Positions 9,354-19,469 of a DNA stretch of 64,000 nucleotides are shown in pieces. The stretch comes from Niabella ginsenosidivorans (GTDB lineage: Bacteria > Bacteroidota > Bacteroidia > Chitinophagales > Chitinophagaceae): contig NZ_CP015772.1 of NCBI RefSeq assembly GCF_001654455.1, positions 3,906,001-3,970,000 of the forward strand. The letters run 5' to 3'. A model generated the notes under the pieces. The model did not search any database, was not told where the DNA came from, and saw only the letters and a list, made by a program, of their open reading frames with translations. The translations under genes and the position numbers were made by a program. Position 1 is the first letter of the stretch. Each line of letters opens with the position of its first letter.

Positions 9354-10604
9354 ATGAACAGATTTTTATCTTTTGTACTGGCCTGTTTTATCGTTGCTCC
9401 TTACGGGGCCAATGCACAACGGATCAATAGCTGGCAGGTCACTACCACCGGTAAAGAAAATTTCGCGATTCCAATGAGCATCGACCTGGATGCCATTACT
9501 TTTGAAGCAGACAGTACGCTCCAACTGGTTGAAACCACCGGAGGTAAAAGAATACCCGTTCCTTTTCAAACAGAAACAAACGGAAGGCGCAGGCTCTGTT
9601 GGCTGCTCACTCCCGGCAGGCAAAGGACCCGCTCGTATGAACTGGTAAAAGGAAAGAGCGCCCCTGCCCCGTCAATGGCACCGCTTATTGAAAACGGTGC
9701 CGTTACGCTCAGGAACGGGAATCAGTCTTTATTGCGTTATCATTTTGAAACCGTATACCCGCCAAAAGGAGTGGACACCGCGTATAAACGCAGCGGGTTT
9801 ATACATCCCCTCTGGACGCCCAACGGAGAAGAGCTTACCCGCATCAACGCGCCTGATCATTACCACCACTGGGGGCTATGGAACCCCTGGACACATGTTT
9901 TATTTGAAAAAGACACTGTTGACTTCTGGAACCTGAAGGACCGGAAAGGCACCGTTCGCTTCGGGGGATTTGCAGGCATTTTTAGCGGTGCTGTTTATTC
10001 CGGGTATCAGGCATTGCATCAGCACATCGTTTTTAAAAAAGACGGATCAGAAAAAACAGCAATGAACGAATTGCAAACCGTAAAGGTCTATCGTTCCGAA
10101 GAACCGGATGCGGGCTATTATATCATGGATATCACTGTTCAGCTCAGCTGCGCCGGCAACAGCCCGGTAAAGCTGCTGGAATACCGTTATGGTGGTCTGG
10201 GAATACGGGCAACCGCTGCCTGGAACAAAGATAACAGTATTATTTTCACATCAGAAGGAAAAGACCGTAAAGAAGCTGATGGCAGCACGGCAAAGTGGTG
10301 TGTTGCAGAAGGCCGGCTCAACCGGCAATACGGCGGGCTGGAAATGATGAGTTATCCCGCCAACTACAATTACCCCGAACCCCTGCGCGTATGGCCTGAA
10401 AATATGAACCAGCGGGGAGATGTATTCCTCAACTTTTCTCCAACAAAAAACAAGGACTGGTTGCTGGAGCCCGGGAGGCAATACCTTTTGAGATACCGGT
10501 TCCTTGTATTTAACAACCGGCTTACAAAAGAAAAAGCAGAAGAAGCCTGGCAGGCCTTCGCCCATCCGCCAAAAATTCATATTAACCAACCTGTTAAGAA
10601 ATGA
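9354..10604 (+). CDS. PmoA-like (DUF6807) secreted protein
   Basis: A 416-residue protein of the family annotated PmoA or DUF6807. A signal peptide ends near GANAQ (about residue 22). The family hallmark is the histidine-rich stretch DHYHHWGLW at 168-176, preceded by SGFIHPLWTPNGEELTRINA. The name comes from an old similarity to a methane mono-oxygenase subunit; these proteins are usually found in sugar loci and their activity is not established as far as I know. It overlaps the next gene by four bases, so it belongs to the same operon as the two oxidoreductases and the ThuA protein. Confidence 0.85.
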   Translation: MNRFLSFVLACFIVAPYGANAQRINSWQVTTTGKENFAIPMSIDLDAITFEADSTLQLVETTGGKRIPVPFQTETNGRRRLCWLLTPGRQRTRSYELVKGKSAPAPSMAPLIENGAVTLRNGNQSLLRYHFETVYPPKGVDTAYKRSGFIHPLWTPNGEELTRINAPDHYHHWGLWNPWTHVLFEKDTVDFWNLKDRKGTVRFGGFAGIFSGAVYSGYQALHQHIVFKKDGSEKTAMNELQTVKVYRSEEPDAGYYIMDITVQLSCAGNSPVKLLEYRYGGLGIRATAAWNKDNSIIFTSEGKDRKEADGSTAKWCVAEGRLNRQYGGLEMMSYPANYNYPEPLRVWPENMNQRGDVFLNFSPTKNKDWLLEPGRQYLLRYRFLVFNNRLTKEKAEEAWQAFAHPPKIHINQPVKK

Positions 10605-11440
10605 AAAGATTTTTATCCCTGTTACTTGTTATCAGCATCAATATTCAAGGCTTCCATTCCGATGCACAGACTGTAAACTGGAAAAAAGTAAAAATACTGG
10701 TATATACCAAAAACGGCAAAGGATATGTACATGACAATATACCTTATGCAGCGGCAGCCCTGCAGCGCCTGGGCATCCGATATGGGTTTAAGGTTGATAC
10801 CAGTGCTGATCCTGCTGTGATGAACGAAAGAAATCTGCAGCAATATACCCTGCTGGTATTTCCCAGCACCAATAATGATGTATTTGATACCGATGAACAG
10901 CGGGTGGCTTTCAGAAGATATATGGAAGCCGGTGGCGGATTTGTTGGCTTACATTCCGTAACCGGAACAGAACGTAACTGGCGCTGGTTTAAAATGATGC
11001 TGGGCGGCACTTTCTCCTGGCATGCACATTTCCAGAGATTTACGGTTCGTATCATAGATCCCCGGCATCCATCCATGCAGGGCCTGGCGCCCATTTGGCA
11101 AAAAGAGGATGAATGCTATTTTGAAAAAGAACTGTATCCCGGTCCTAAGGTGCTAATGGTTCACGATCTGCGCACCATTGACACTACTAACGCCCGGGAA
11201 AAACAGGTATTCCTGAAAAACAAGGGCTATTACGGCGATTTTTACCCGGCCGTATGGGAACAGCAGTTTGATGGAGGGCATATATGGATCACTACGCTTG
11301 GACATGATAAAAAGGATTATAAAGACCCGGTATATTTAAAGCATCTCATAGGCGGTATCCGTTTTATTGCCAGCCGGGTTAAGATCATTGACTTTAAAAA
11401 AGCCTATGCCACGCACCGGGACGATGCGATAAGGTATTGA
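10601..11440 (+). CDS. ThuA-domain protein, secreted
   Basis: A 279-residue ThuA-like protein with a class-I-amidotransferase-like fold. A signal peptide ends near DAQTV (about residue 23). ThuA features are KILVYTKNGKGYVHD, LVFPSTNNDVF, GGGFVGLHS (111-119) and LGGTFSWHAH (134-143). ThuA was named from trehalose use in rhizobia, where thuAB is tied to 3-keto-disaccharide metabolism. Here it ends a run that begins with two Gfo-type oxidoreductases, so a role in processing an oxidised sugar is an attractive inference. The start overlaps the preceding stop. No terminator was seen before the convergent nicotinamidase gene. Confidence 0.9.
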   Translation: MKRFLSLLLVISINIQGFHSDAQTVNWKKVKILVYTKNGKGYVHDNIPYAAAALQRLGIRYGFKVDTSADPAVMNERNLQQYTLLVFPSTNNDVFDTDEQRVAFRRYMEAGGGFVGLHSVTGTERNWRWFKMMLGGTFSWHAHFQRFTVRIIDPRHPSMQGLAPIWQKEDECYFEKELYPGPKVLMVHDLRTIDTTNAREKQVFLKNKGYYGDFYPAVWEQQFDGGHIWITTLGHDKKDYKDPVYLKHLIGGIRFIASRVKIIDFKKAYATHRDDAIRY

Positions 11441-11476
11441 CCGGTTCATTGCAGATCAGCAGCCCGTTATTCCCGT

Positions 11477-12067
11477 TTAAAGCAACACACCTCCTTTTTT
11501 AATAAATACTTTCTTTAACTGATCATAATTTCCGGCGTCAATAGGCAATACCGCCCTTTCAAGGATCACAGCCTGCATGCCCAGCTCCAGGGCATCTGTT
11601 GCCGTAAAATAAACGCAAAAATCAGCCGCCAGGCCGCAAACATGCACTTCACTGATGCCCCTGTCTTTTAAATACCCGTCCAGGCCCGTTGCCTTTAGGT
11701 GCCCGTTATCATAAAACCCGCTGTAGCTGTCAATTTCCGGGTTCATCCCTTTCCGGAAAACGGCCTCTACCTGGTGCTGGTCGATCTCTTTATGGATCTC
11801 TGCTCCATGAGTACCCTGCACACAATGATCCGGCCACAATGTCTGCTCCTGACCGTTCAGCTCTGTTATTTCAAATACCTTTTTGCCCGGGTGTTGGGAG
11901 GCAAAGCTTTTATGATCCGCCGGATGCCAGTCTTGTGTGGCCACCACCAGTTCATAATCTTTCTGCAACCGGTTAATTATCGGGATCAGTGCATCACCAC
12001 GGCCAACGGCCAGTGCGCCACCCGGCAAAAAATCATACTGCATATCTACAATGATCAGGCATTTCAT
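11477..12067 (-). CDS. pncA: nicotinamidase/pyrazinamidase
   Basis: A 196-residue cytoplasmic isochorismatase-fold enzyme that hydrolyses nicotinamide to nicotinate for NAD salvage. The catalytic triad is visible: Asp8 (IIVDMQYDF), Lys106 (VFRKGMNP) and Cys151 (GLAADFCVYFTA). Metal-site residues fit Asp46, His48 (TQDWHP) and His81 (PDHC). The length matches bacterial PncA. It is transcribed towards the ThuA gene with a short gap. Upstream lies a long low-complexity repeat tract, with a weak GAAAGATA that could be part of its promoter. Confidence 0.95.
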   Translation of the reverse strand: MKCLIIVDMQYDFLPGGALAVGRGDALIPIINRLQKDYELVVATQDWHPADHKSFASQHPGKKVFEITELNGQEQTLWPDHCVQGTHGAEIHKEIDQHQVEAVFRKGMNPEIDSYSGFYDNGHLKATGLDGYLKDRGISEVHVCGLAADFCVYFTATDALELGMQAVILERAVLPIDAGNYDQLKKVFIKKGGVLL

Positions 12068-12107
12068 AGCATATTCATTTAAAAAGGAAAGATAGGGTAT
12101 AGAATTG

Positions 12108-12370
12108 AGATGTCAGCATTCAGTTTGTCAGTATTCAGTTATCAGTTGTCAGTGTTAATCCCTGCTATTGACCATCCGCTATGAACTATTGAGAATTGAG
12201 TATTGAGTATTGAGCATTGAATATTGAGTATTCAGCATTCAGTTATCAGTTGTCAGTGTTAATCCCTGCTATTGACCATCCGCTATGAACTATGAACCAT
12301 CAGCTCATTGAGTGTTGAGTATTGAGTGTCAGTTATCAGCATTCCGTAGTCAGTTGTCAGCCTTTAACGC
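12108..12370. repeat. low-complexity TCAGT/TTGAGTAT repeat tract with a 57-bp direct repeat
   Basis: The tract is built from variants of TCAGTATTCAGT, TTATCAGTTGTCAG, ATTGAGTATTGAG and CTATGAACTATGAACCAT. A 57-bp unit at 12133-12189 is repeated exactly at 12237-12293 (period 104 bases), running from ATTCAGTTATCAG to CGCTATGAACTAT. No convincing open frame crosses it. Shorter stretches with the same vocabulary occur in two nuo spacers (around 30491-30545 and 32831-32860), so this is a dispersed family in this genome. Confidence 0.85.
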
Positions 12371-12410
12371 CCCCTACCAGCTATTAACTACTTTACTATC
12401 CACCACCCGC

Positions 12411-12540
12411 CCCTACTTCTTACTTGCCACTTGCCACCCCATTTTACATTCCAAATTCAATATTCCACATTTTACATTTATCCTTCTCCCCCTTTTACAT
12501 TTCTTATTCCTTATTTATTATTTTACATTTTTTCCCCATA
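12411..12540. repeat. pyrimidine-rich TTTACATT repeat-like tract upstream of enolase
   Basis: ATTTTACATT, TTCAATATTCC and CTTATTCC variants recur, beginning with ACTTGCCACTTGCCACC. It adjoins the previous tract, so about 450 bases of non-coding low-complexity DNA separate pncA from enolase. A TAACTTGC at 12567-12574 could be a degenerate -7 box for enolase, but no clear -33 TTTG precedes it. Confidence 0.6.
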
Positions 12541-12607
12541 GTGTTCCCGTTACGCAAAGGATTAAGTAACTTGCAGCCACTAAATCAAATTTTAAAAATT
12601 ATTTTAA

Positions 12608-13909
<1,302 letters not shown>

Positions 13910-14017
13910 TTATCAGGCCGGCTGTAATGCTCATGGCAGCTTTGTTGCTACGCTCAGTTTATCGTCCCGTTCACAGGGCAGCAGTCATCAGCATACCAGC
14001 ACATCAGTACATTAATT

Positions 14018-14404
14018 ATGGAAGAATTTGTTGACTTTGTCCCGGAAAAAGAACCTGTACAGGAAACCCTTCCCAAAAGGCCGCGGAAAGCGTTAAGTAA
14101 AATATCAAGGTTTTTAACCAATAAATTCTTTTTGGCAACCGTAGCCTTTTTAATGATCATGCTGTTCCTGGATAAGAATGACCTGTTCACCATCATGGAG
14201 CGCCGCAAGGAGCTGAATGACCTGGAATTGAGCAGGGACCATTACAGCAAAGAACTGCAGGATCTGCACAAGATCAAGAATGACCTGGAAACGGACCCGG
14301 CCACCATTGAAAAGCTGGCCCGGGAAAAGTACCTGATGAAGCGCGACAATGAAGATATCTTCCTCACAGAAGACAATAATACCAAATTAAAACAGGCAGA
14401 ATAA
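14018..14404 (+). CDS. FtsB/DivIC-family septum formation initiator protein
   Basis: A 128-residue bitopic inner-membrane protein expected to work in the division complex with FtsL- and FtsQ-like partners. A charged cytoplasmic N-terminus of about 36 residues is followed by one membrane helix (FFLATVAFLMIMLFL), then an extracytoplasmic coiled coil (roughly 60-92, MERRKELNDLELSRDHYSKE) and the conserved DPATIEKLAREKYLMKRDNED motif region. The low-similarity DivIC/FtsB family is recognised from this layout and from the position after enolase. A strong terminator follows. Confidence 0.88.
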   Translation: MEEFVDFVPEKEPVQETLPKRPRKALSKISRFLTNKFFLATVAFLMIMLFLDKNDLFTIMERRKELNDLELSRDHYSKELQDLHKIKNDLETDPATIEKLAREKYLMKRDNEDIFLTEDNNTKLKQAE

Positions 14405-14433
14405 TTTTACTGTAAAAGAACATAAGAACATTC

Positions 14434-14467
14434 AAAAGGCTGTCCGCAGGTACGGACAGCCTTTTTT
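14434..14467 (+). terminator. rho-independent terminator of the eno-ftsB unit
   Basis: AAGGCTGTCCG pairs with CGGACAGCC over the loop CAGGTA (14447-14452), followed by six T to 14467. Confidence 0.9.
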
Positions 14468-14546
14468 GTATCAGGACCCGGCATTATAAAACCATTGAGA
14501 TGTTAAGGATCATGAAGGCTTACTGCTTCAAAAACTGTTTTTGAGA

Positions 14547-15392
14547 TCAGCGCCACACTACTTCAAACCCTCTTTTCTTTACCCGGTTATTTTTAAAAAC
14601 AGACCGGGTTACAAAGTAACCAAGCGCAGCGCCTATCCATACATCACTGCTCCAATGACGGTTGTGATAAATACGGCTGACCCCTGTCAGCCCCGCAATA
14701 CCATAAGCGGCCCAGGGCACCCAGGGATGCTCTTTTCCAAAAGCTTCAGATACCGCAGTAGCAAGCGTTGTAACGGTTAGTGTATGTCCGGAGGGAAAGG
14801 AAGTATGCTGCGGGTCACTGGAAAAAGGTGCGTTAAAATCAAAATTATTATCAGTATAAGCAGGGCGGTTCCTCCGGCCTATTGTTTTGGACAGCAAATA
14901 CAGAGAAGTAGATATGGCATAGGATTTAAAGGTGAGCAACGCTGCATTTTTTAATTCCTGGTTTTGGATAGCAGCCCCCATTACAAACATACCCGCCATT
15001 ATATAAGGAGAATAGCGGTTCCCAAAGGGCTCCACAATACTGGCTACCCTGCCTGTAAAGCCATGCTGGTTACTTTGAACTATTTTTTTTATCTCCTTAT
15101 CCGCCAGCATAAATGCGCCGGTTGTGCCCAGTACAATGCCCAGATTACGAAAATCCTTTTCCTGCCAGTGTGCAGGCCGGCTCACCACATAGGCCGCGTC
15201 AGAAAAAATGCTTTTGAAAAAAGTGCCGTTTAAATGATACTGGATCAGGCTGTCTTGTCCGGGCGGGGAATCTGTTGCCAACGTCCTGTCAGCCGGTGAA
15301 CCGGGAGCAGCAGAAAATACCGTTACAGTATCGGCATTGCTTTGTAAAGCATCTTTTTGCAGGTAGCTGCTGTCCGTTTGTGCCCGGCACAA
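14547..15392 (-). CDS. PAP2-family phosphatase, start uncertain
   Basis: A membrane-associated phosphatidic-acid-phosphatase-type protein. The three PAP2 motifs are present: KTIGRRNRP, FPSGHTLT, and SRIYHNRHWSSDV near the C-terminus, with the expected Arg and His residues. Substrates in the family are lipid phosphates or undecaprenyl pyrophosphate. The only standard start is a TTG at 15392, which cuts into a signal peptide. The frame stays open upstream and encodes a typical leader (KTIFYCWLFIAWSCLCRAQ) with no ATG or GTG; a CTG lies at 15444-15446. The true start is therefore probably non-standard or mutated. Confidence 0.85.
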   Translation of the reverse strand: MCRAQTDSSYLQKDALQSNADTVTVFSAAPGSPADRTLATDSPPGQDSLIQYHLNGTFFKSIFSDAAYVVSRPAHWQEKDFRNLGIVLGTTGAFMLADKEIKKIVQSNQHGFTGRVASIVEPFGNRYSPYIMAGMFVMGAAIQNQELKNAALLTFKSYAISTSLYLLSKTIGRRNRPAYTDNNFDFNAPFSSDPQHTSFPSGHTLTVTTLATAVSEAFGKEHPWVPWAAYGIAGLTGVSRIYHNRHWSSDVWIGAALGYFVTRSVFKNNRVKKRGFEVVWR

Positions 15393-15547
15393 ACAGGACC
15401 ATGCTATAAAAAGCCAGCAGTAAAAAATAGTTTTAACAGCGTACAGATGAAACGTGTTTTTACAAAAATAGGGGAATGCAACTCAATCCAGCATACCTTA
15501 AATCCGTAAAAAATTATTCCTTTATTATTTGTCAATGATCCTAATAA

Positions 15548-15625
15548 CCATTGTGTTTGAACATGGGTTCGCAGGTGGTACATTCACAACCGGGTAGTTG
15601 CAGCCCAATACCATTGTTTGAACAT
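15548..15625. repeat. imperfect direct repeat CCATTGT(G)TTTGAACAT
   Basis: CCATTGTGTTTGAACAT at 15548-15564 recurs as CCATTGTTTGAACAT at 15611-15625 in the spacer between the PAP2 gene and the end of the beta-oxidation gene. No gene or terminator hairpin was found in 15447-15642. The meaning of the repeat is unknown. Confidence 0.4.
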
Positions 15626-15642
15626 AACAGGGTCGTAAGCGC

Positions 15643-18024
15643 TTAATTCCTTACCGGCTTCCCGGTTTTGATCACACTTTGCAAACGCTCCAAAGTTTTC
15701 CGCTCCCCGCAAAGAGAAAGAAAATTCTGGCGCTCCAGGTCCAGCAGGTATTGCTCAGATACAATGGCCGGCTCACTCAGGTCGCCCCCGCACATTACAT
15801 AGGCCAGTTTTTTAGCTACCAGGGCATCATGATCCGTTGCGTAATTCCCTTTTTGCATTCCGTTAATACCTGCCAGCAAGGCGCCCAGCGCGCTGCGCCC
15901 CAAAACTTTTATATCCGTTCTTGGAACAGGCGCTATATACCCGTTATCATATAATTCAATCACGCTGCGTTTGGCTTCAGCAATCCGCCGGTCCTGGTTC
16001 ATCACTACCTCATCAGTACCCTTCCTGTAATACCCCAGGTTAAACGCTTCCAGGGCCGACGTAGCAACCTTAGCTGTTGCAACAGTAAAAAAACGGTTCT
16101 GCAACGGGATGTTTTCCGGTTCACCCTGTTGCATTTCGTCGGAAGCGCGCAACGCGAACTCTTTGGTACCGCCGCCGCCGGGTATAAGCCCTACTCCCAG
16201 CTCTACCAGACCGGTATAGGTTTCTGCCGCCGCAAAAACCTTGTCTGCATGCAGGCTCAATTCACAGCCGCCCCCCAACGCTAATCCATGCGGTGCTACC
16301 ACAACCGGTACGGATGCATACCGGGCCCGCAAAGTAGTGTTCTGGAACAAACGTACGGCCATATCCAGTTCATCATATTCCTGCTCTATGGCCAGCATAA
16401 AGATCATGCCCACATTAGCGCCTGCAGAAAAGTTGGTGCCTTCGTTCGCAATCACCAGGCCCTTAAATCCTTTTTCAGCCTTTTCAATAGCCGTTTGTAT
16501 ACCGGTCAATACATCTCCGCCAATAGTGCCCATTTTGGTATTCCACTGCAGGCCCAGCACATCGTCGCCAATATCGTATACCCTGCAACTGTTGTTTTTC
16601 CAAACCGTTTTGTTGCCATAGTTGCTTAAAATAATAAAAGCATCGCTGCCCGGCAGTAGTTTGTAGCTTTTACTTGCCGGGTCATAAGCTTTCCGTTTAC
16701 CGTTTTCAACAATGTAAAACGTTTTGTTACCGGCTGCCAGCATTTCATCTACCCAATCAGCTACTGAATAACCAGCCGCTTTCATTGCTTCCACTGTTTT
16801 GGCAACGCTCACCGCGTCCCAGCTTTCAAAAGCGCCTATTTCCCACCCGAAGCCGGCTTTCATGGCATCATCCAGGCGGTAGAGCTCATCGCTGATCTCG
16901 GGAATACGGTGGCTGACATAAGAGAACAGGCCATAATGGAATTGCCTGTAAAATTCTCCCGCCTTATCCTTGCCGGCCATCAGCATTTTTAATTTTGAAG
17001 GCAGGTCTTCCATCAGCTTTGCGGCATCAATGCTGCCGAATTTTGGTTTTTGCCGTGGCTCATATTCAAACGTTTTCAGGTTCAGCACCAATATCTCTGA
17101 AACGCCTTTATCATTTTTGATCTTCTTAAAAAATCCCTGGCCGGTCTTATCTCCCAGCCATTTACGGGCAACCAACTGGTTCAGCCATTCCGGGATCTTA
17201 AAGATCTGCCTTGCCTCATCAGCCGGGCAGTTTTCGTAGACACCGTTGGCTACCTTTACCAGGGTATCGATGCCTACCACATCAGCAGTACGGAAAGTGG
17301 CCGATTTAGGCCTTCCGATCACCGGGCCGGTTAATGCGTCAATTTCATCAATGCCCAGCCCCAGCTGATCCATCAGGGAAAACAGGTACATGATGCTAAA
17401 GACCCCGATCCGGTTAGCGATAAAGGCTGGTGTATCCTTGCACAACACGGTTGTTTTGCCAAGCATCCGGTCCCCAAAGTCCAGCAGAAAATCGATCACT
17501 TCTTTATCCGTTTCCGGTGTGGGTATAATTTCAAGCAGACGCAAATAACGTGGCGGATTAAAAAAATGCGTTCCGCAGAAATGTTTCTTAAAATCCTCAC
17601 CCCGCCCTTCTGCCATCAGATGAATAGGTATGCCCGATGTATTAGAAGTGATCAGTGTTCCGGGCTTCCGGTATTGCTCTGCTTTTTCAAAGAGCTGTTG
17701 TTTGATATCCAGCCGCTCCACTACTGCTTCAATGACCCAGTCACAACCGGAAATATCCTTCAGGTCATCATCGAAATTACCGGTGGTGATTTTTTGTACC
17801 ACCGCTTTGGTATACACTGGCGACGGGTTGCTTTTTATTGCAGCCACCAACGCGTCATTTACAATTTTATTTTTATTATACGGTTGCCCTTCCCCACCGG
17901 CAGGCACAGGAGAAGCTATGTCCAGCAGCAGCACCGGAATACCTGCTCCTGCAAAATGACACGCAATCCGGCTCCCCATAACACCACTTCCCAAAACGGC
18001 AACCCTCTTTATAACCCTTTTCAT
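15643..18024 (-). CDS. 3-hydroxyacyl-CoA dehydrogenase / enoyl-CoA hydratase fusion, FadN-type
   Basis: A 793-residue bifunctional fatty-acid beta-oxidation enzyme. The domain order is the reverse of FadB: an NAD-binding hydroxyacyl-CoA dehydrogenase first (RVAVLGSGVMGSRIACHFAG, then GTHFFNPPRYLRLLEIIPT and KDTPAFIANRIGVF), and an enoyl-CoA hydratase/crotonase half in the C-terminal third (GTNFSAGANVGM and APHGLALGGGCELSLHAD). This order and length match Bacillus FadN. A thiolase and acyl-CoA dehydrogenase often accompany it but are absent here. The upstream spacer contains TTAGTTAGCTAA, which could be part of an operator. Confidence 0.93.
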   Translation of the reverse strand: MKRVIKRVAVLGSGVMGSRIACHFAGAGIPVLLLDIASPVPAGGEGQPYNKNKIVNDALVAAIKSNPSPVYTKAVVQKITTGNFDDDLKDISGCDWVIEAVVERLDIKQQLFEKAEQYRKPGTLITSNTSGIPIHLMAEGRGEDFKKHFCGTHFFNPPRYLRLLEIIPTPETDKEVIDFLLDFGDRMLGKTTVLCKDTPAFIANRIGVFSIMYLFSLMDQLGLGIDEIDALTGPVIGRPKSATFRTADVVGIDTLVKVANGVYENCPADEARQIFKIPEWLNQLVARKWLGDKTGQGFFKKIKNDKGVSEILVLNLKTFEYEPRQKPKFGSIDAAKLMEDLPSKLKMLMAGKDKAGEFYRQFHYGLFSYVSHRIPEISDELYRLDDAMKAGFGWEIGAFESWDAVSVAKTVEAMKAAGYSVADWVDEMLAAGNKTFYIVENGKRKAYDPASKSYKLLPGSDAFIILSNYGNKTVWKNNSCRVYDIGDDVLGLQWNTKMGTIGGDVLTGIQTAIEKAEKGFKGLVIANEGTNFSAGANVGMIFMLAIEQEYDELDMAVRLFQNTTLRARYASVPVVVAPHGLALGGGCELSLHADKVFAAAETYTGLVELGVGLIPGGGGTKEFALRASDEMQQGEPENIPLQNRFFTVATAKVATSALEAFNLGYYRKGTDEVVMNQDRRIAEAKRSVIELYDNGYIAPVPRTDIKVLGRSALGALLAGINGMQKGNYATDHDALVAKKLAYVMCGGDLSEPAIVSEQYLLDLERQNFLSLCGERKTLERLQSVIKTGKPVRN

Positions 18025-18476
18025 CTGTTTATTTTTATGTTTAATAATATCAGGCAGGATGCTGCATAAAACTCCGTTATTACCGGTACCTGGAATCTTA
18101 TGCCTTATTTCATATAACTGCTTTAAAATTAGTTAGCTAAACAACTATCTACTGTGAAGATAAGTATAAAAAAAACGATTTACAATAGCAGATCGTCGGG
18201 TTCTTTTTCATCTCCGGCGCCGCAGCGCCTGCAAAATGCAGCTGTCCTGTTCCCGGGAAAGCTTCCATTACAGAGAGCGGTCTGCTCTTATTCTGCCCTG
18301 TTTTATATATTAATCGTCTGGAATGCAATACCCGTAAAGGTTTCAACCAAGTGCCCGGTAATCGTTGCCCGGCAGATGCGCCTGTATGTTTTATTCCGGA
18401 ACCCGTTCGTTCCGGTCTTTTAAAATTGCAAACAACAGCTTGCGGTATAAAAAAAGCTTGTTCACCGATTTTATTT
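18025..18476. other. divergent intergenic region, no gene seen
   Basis: About 450 bases lie between the divergent FadN-type and ABC transporter genes. Short open frames occur on both strands without family features. A palindrome-like TTAGTTAGCTAA lies near 18130-18141, and a GC-rich patch with several short palindromes (GGCGCC, CCCGGG) follows. The plus-strand promoter candidate is listed separately. Confidence 0.4.
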
Positions 18477-18506
18477 CTTGCGCCCGATCAATAAATAATA
18501 CATTTG
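18477..18506 (+). promoter_or_regulatory. candidate Bacteroidota promoter for the ABC transporter genes
   Basis: TACATTTG at 18499-18506 fits the -7 consensus TAnnTTTG. A TTG at 18478-18480 lies 18 bases upstream as a partial -33 element. The ATG at 18532 would give a leader of roughly 20 bases. Confidence 0.5.
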
Positions 18507-18531
18507 AAACAATAAAACGGGAAGATCATCC

Positions 18532-19446
18532 ATGAGCGTATTAACCACCACTGGGCTTTCAAAAAACTACAGGGCCGTTCAGGCCCTTTATCAGGTCAGC
18601 ATTAACGTTCCCAAGGGAGCTGTTTACGGGATCCTTGGGCCGAACGGAAGCGGCAAAACCACCCTGTTAGGAATAGTGATGGATGTATTGAAAGCTACTG
18701 CAGGCTCCTATTTATGGAACGGGAAGGAAGGCAGTGAGGTGCAGCGCAAACAAATAGGTACACTGCTGGAAACGCCCAATTTCTATCCTTATCTGAGTGC
18801 TGAACGCAACCTGGAAATTGCGGCAGCTATAAAAGGCTGCGACAAAAAGGATATCCCGCGCGTATTAAAGCTGGTGAATCTTTATGAGCGGAGGGATGCA
18901 GCATTCAGCACTTATTCGCTGGGTATGAAACAACGGCTGGCCATTGCGTCCGCATTGTTAGGCGATCCGGAGATCATTGTTTTTGATGAGCCGACTAATG
19001 GACTGGACCCTGCCGGTATTGCTGAGATCCGGCAGCTCATTTTACAATTGCACAGATCCGGCAAAACTATTATTATGGCCAGTCATATACTGGATGAAGT
19101 GGAAAAAGTATGCACGCATGTAACCATTATCCAAAAAGGGATCGTAAAAGCAAGCGGTACAGTTGCAGAAGTGCTGCATTCGGATGGTGAGCAAGCCGCC
19201 ATTATAATCACTATCGCTGCTGATGACCTGCAGTTGCTCCAGGCGGTCGTTGCGCAAATGCAGGGCATAAAAGAGGTGCTACCGCAACAGGATCATTTAA
19301 AGATTATAGGAGATCCATCCATAACACCCGGGGCCGTTAACCAGTTCTGTTTTGAAAAAGGGATTCTTTTAAACCACCTGTCCTTACAAAAGAAGAACCT
19401 GGAAGCACGTTTTCTTGAAATAACCGGTACCACCAGCGACTGTTAA
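18532..19446 (+). CDS. ABC transporter ATP-binding protein
   Basis: A 304-residue ATPase subunit. Walker A is GPNGSGKT at 36-43, the signature is YSLGMKQRLAIASAL, Walker B is EIIVFDEPTNGLDP, and the switch His is in IIMASHILDEVE. A C-terminal extension of about 80 residues is typical of DrrA/NatA-type exporters. It pairs with the permease starting 23 bases downstream. The substrate (drug, lipid or peptide) cannot be told from the sequence. Confidence 0.93.
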   Translation: MSVLTTTGLSKNYRAVQALYQVSINVPKGAVYGILGPNGSGKTTLLGIVMDVLKATAGSYLWNGKEGSEVQRKQIGTLLETPNFYPYLSAERNLEIAAAIKGCDKKDIPRVLKLVNLYERRDAAFSTYSLGMKQRLAIASALLGDPEIIVFDEPTNGLDPAGIAEIRQLILQLHRSGKTIIMASHILDEVEKVCTHVTIIQKGIVKASGTVAEVLHSDGEQAAIIITIAADDLQLLQAVVAQMQGIKEVLPQQDHLKIIGDPSITPGAVNQFCFEKGILLNHLSLQKKNLEARFLEITGTTSDC

Positions 19447-19469
19447 TCATTAATTGTAATACATTTTTT

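Noticed and set aside
12133-12293. Possible CRISPR array in the repeat tract
   Set aside because: There are only two 57-bp copies, the repeats are degenerate elsewhere, the spacer is itself repeat-like, and no cas genes are nearby.
17566-18069. 167-residue plus-strand frame opposite the FadN-type gene
   Set aside because: It is antisense to a well-supported enzyme whose conserved motifs explain the sequence.
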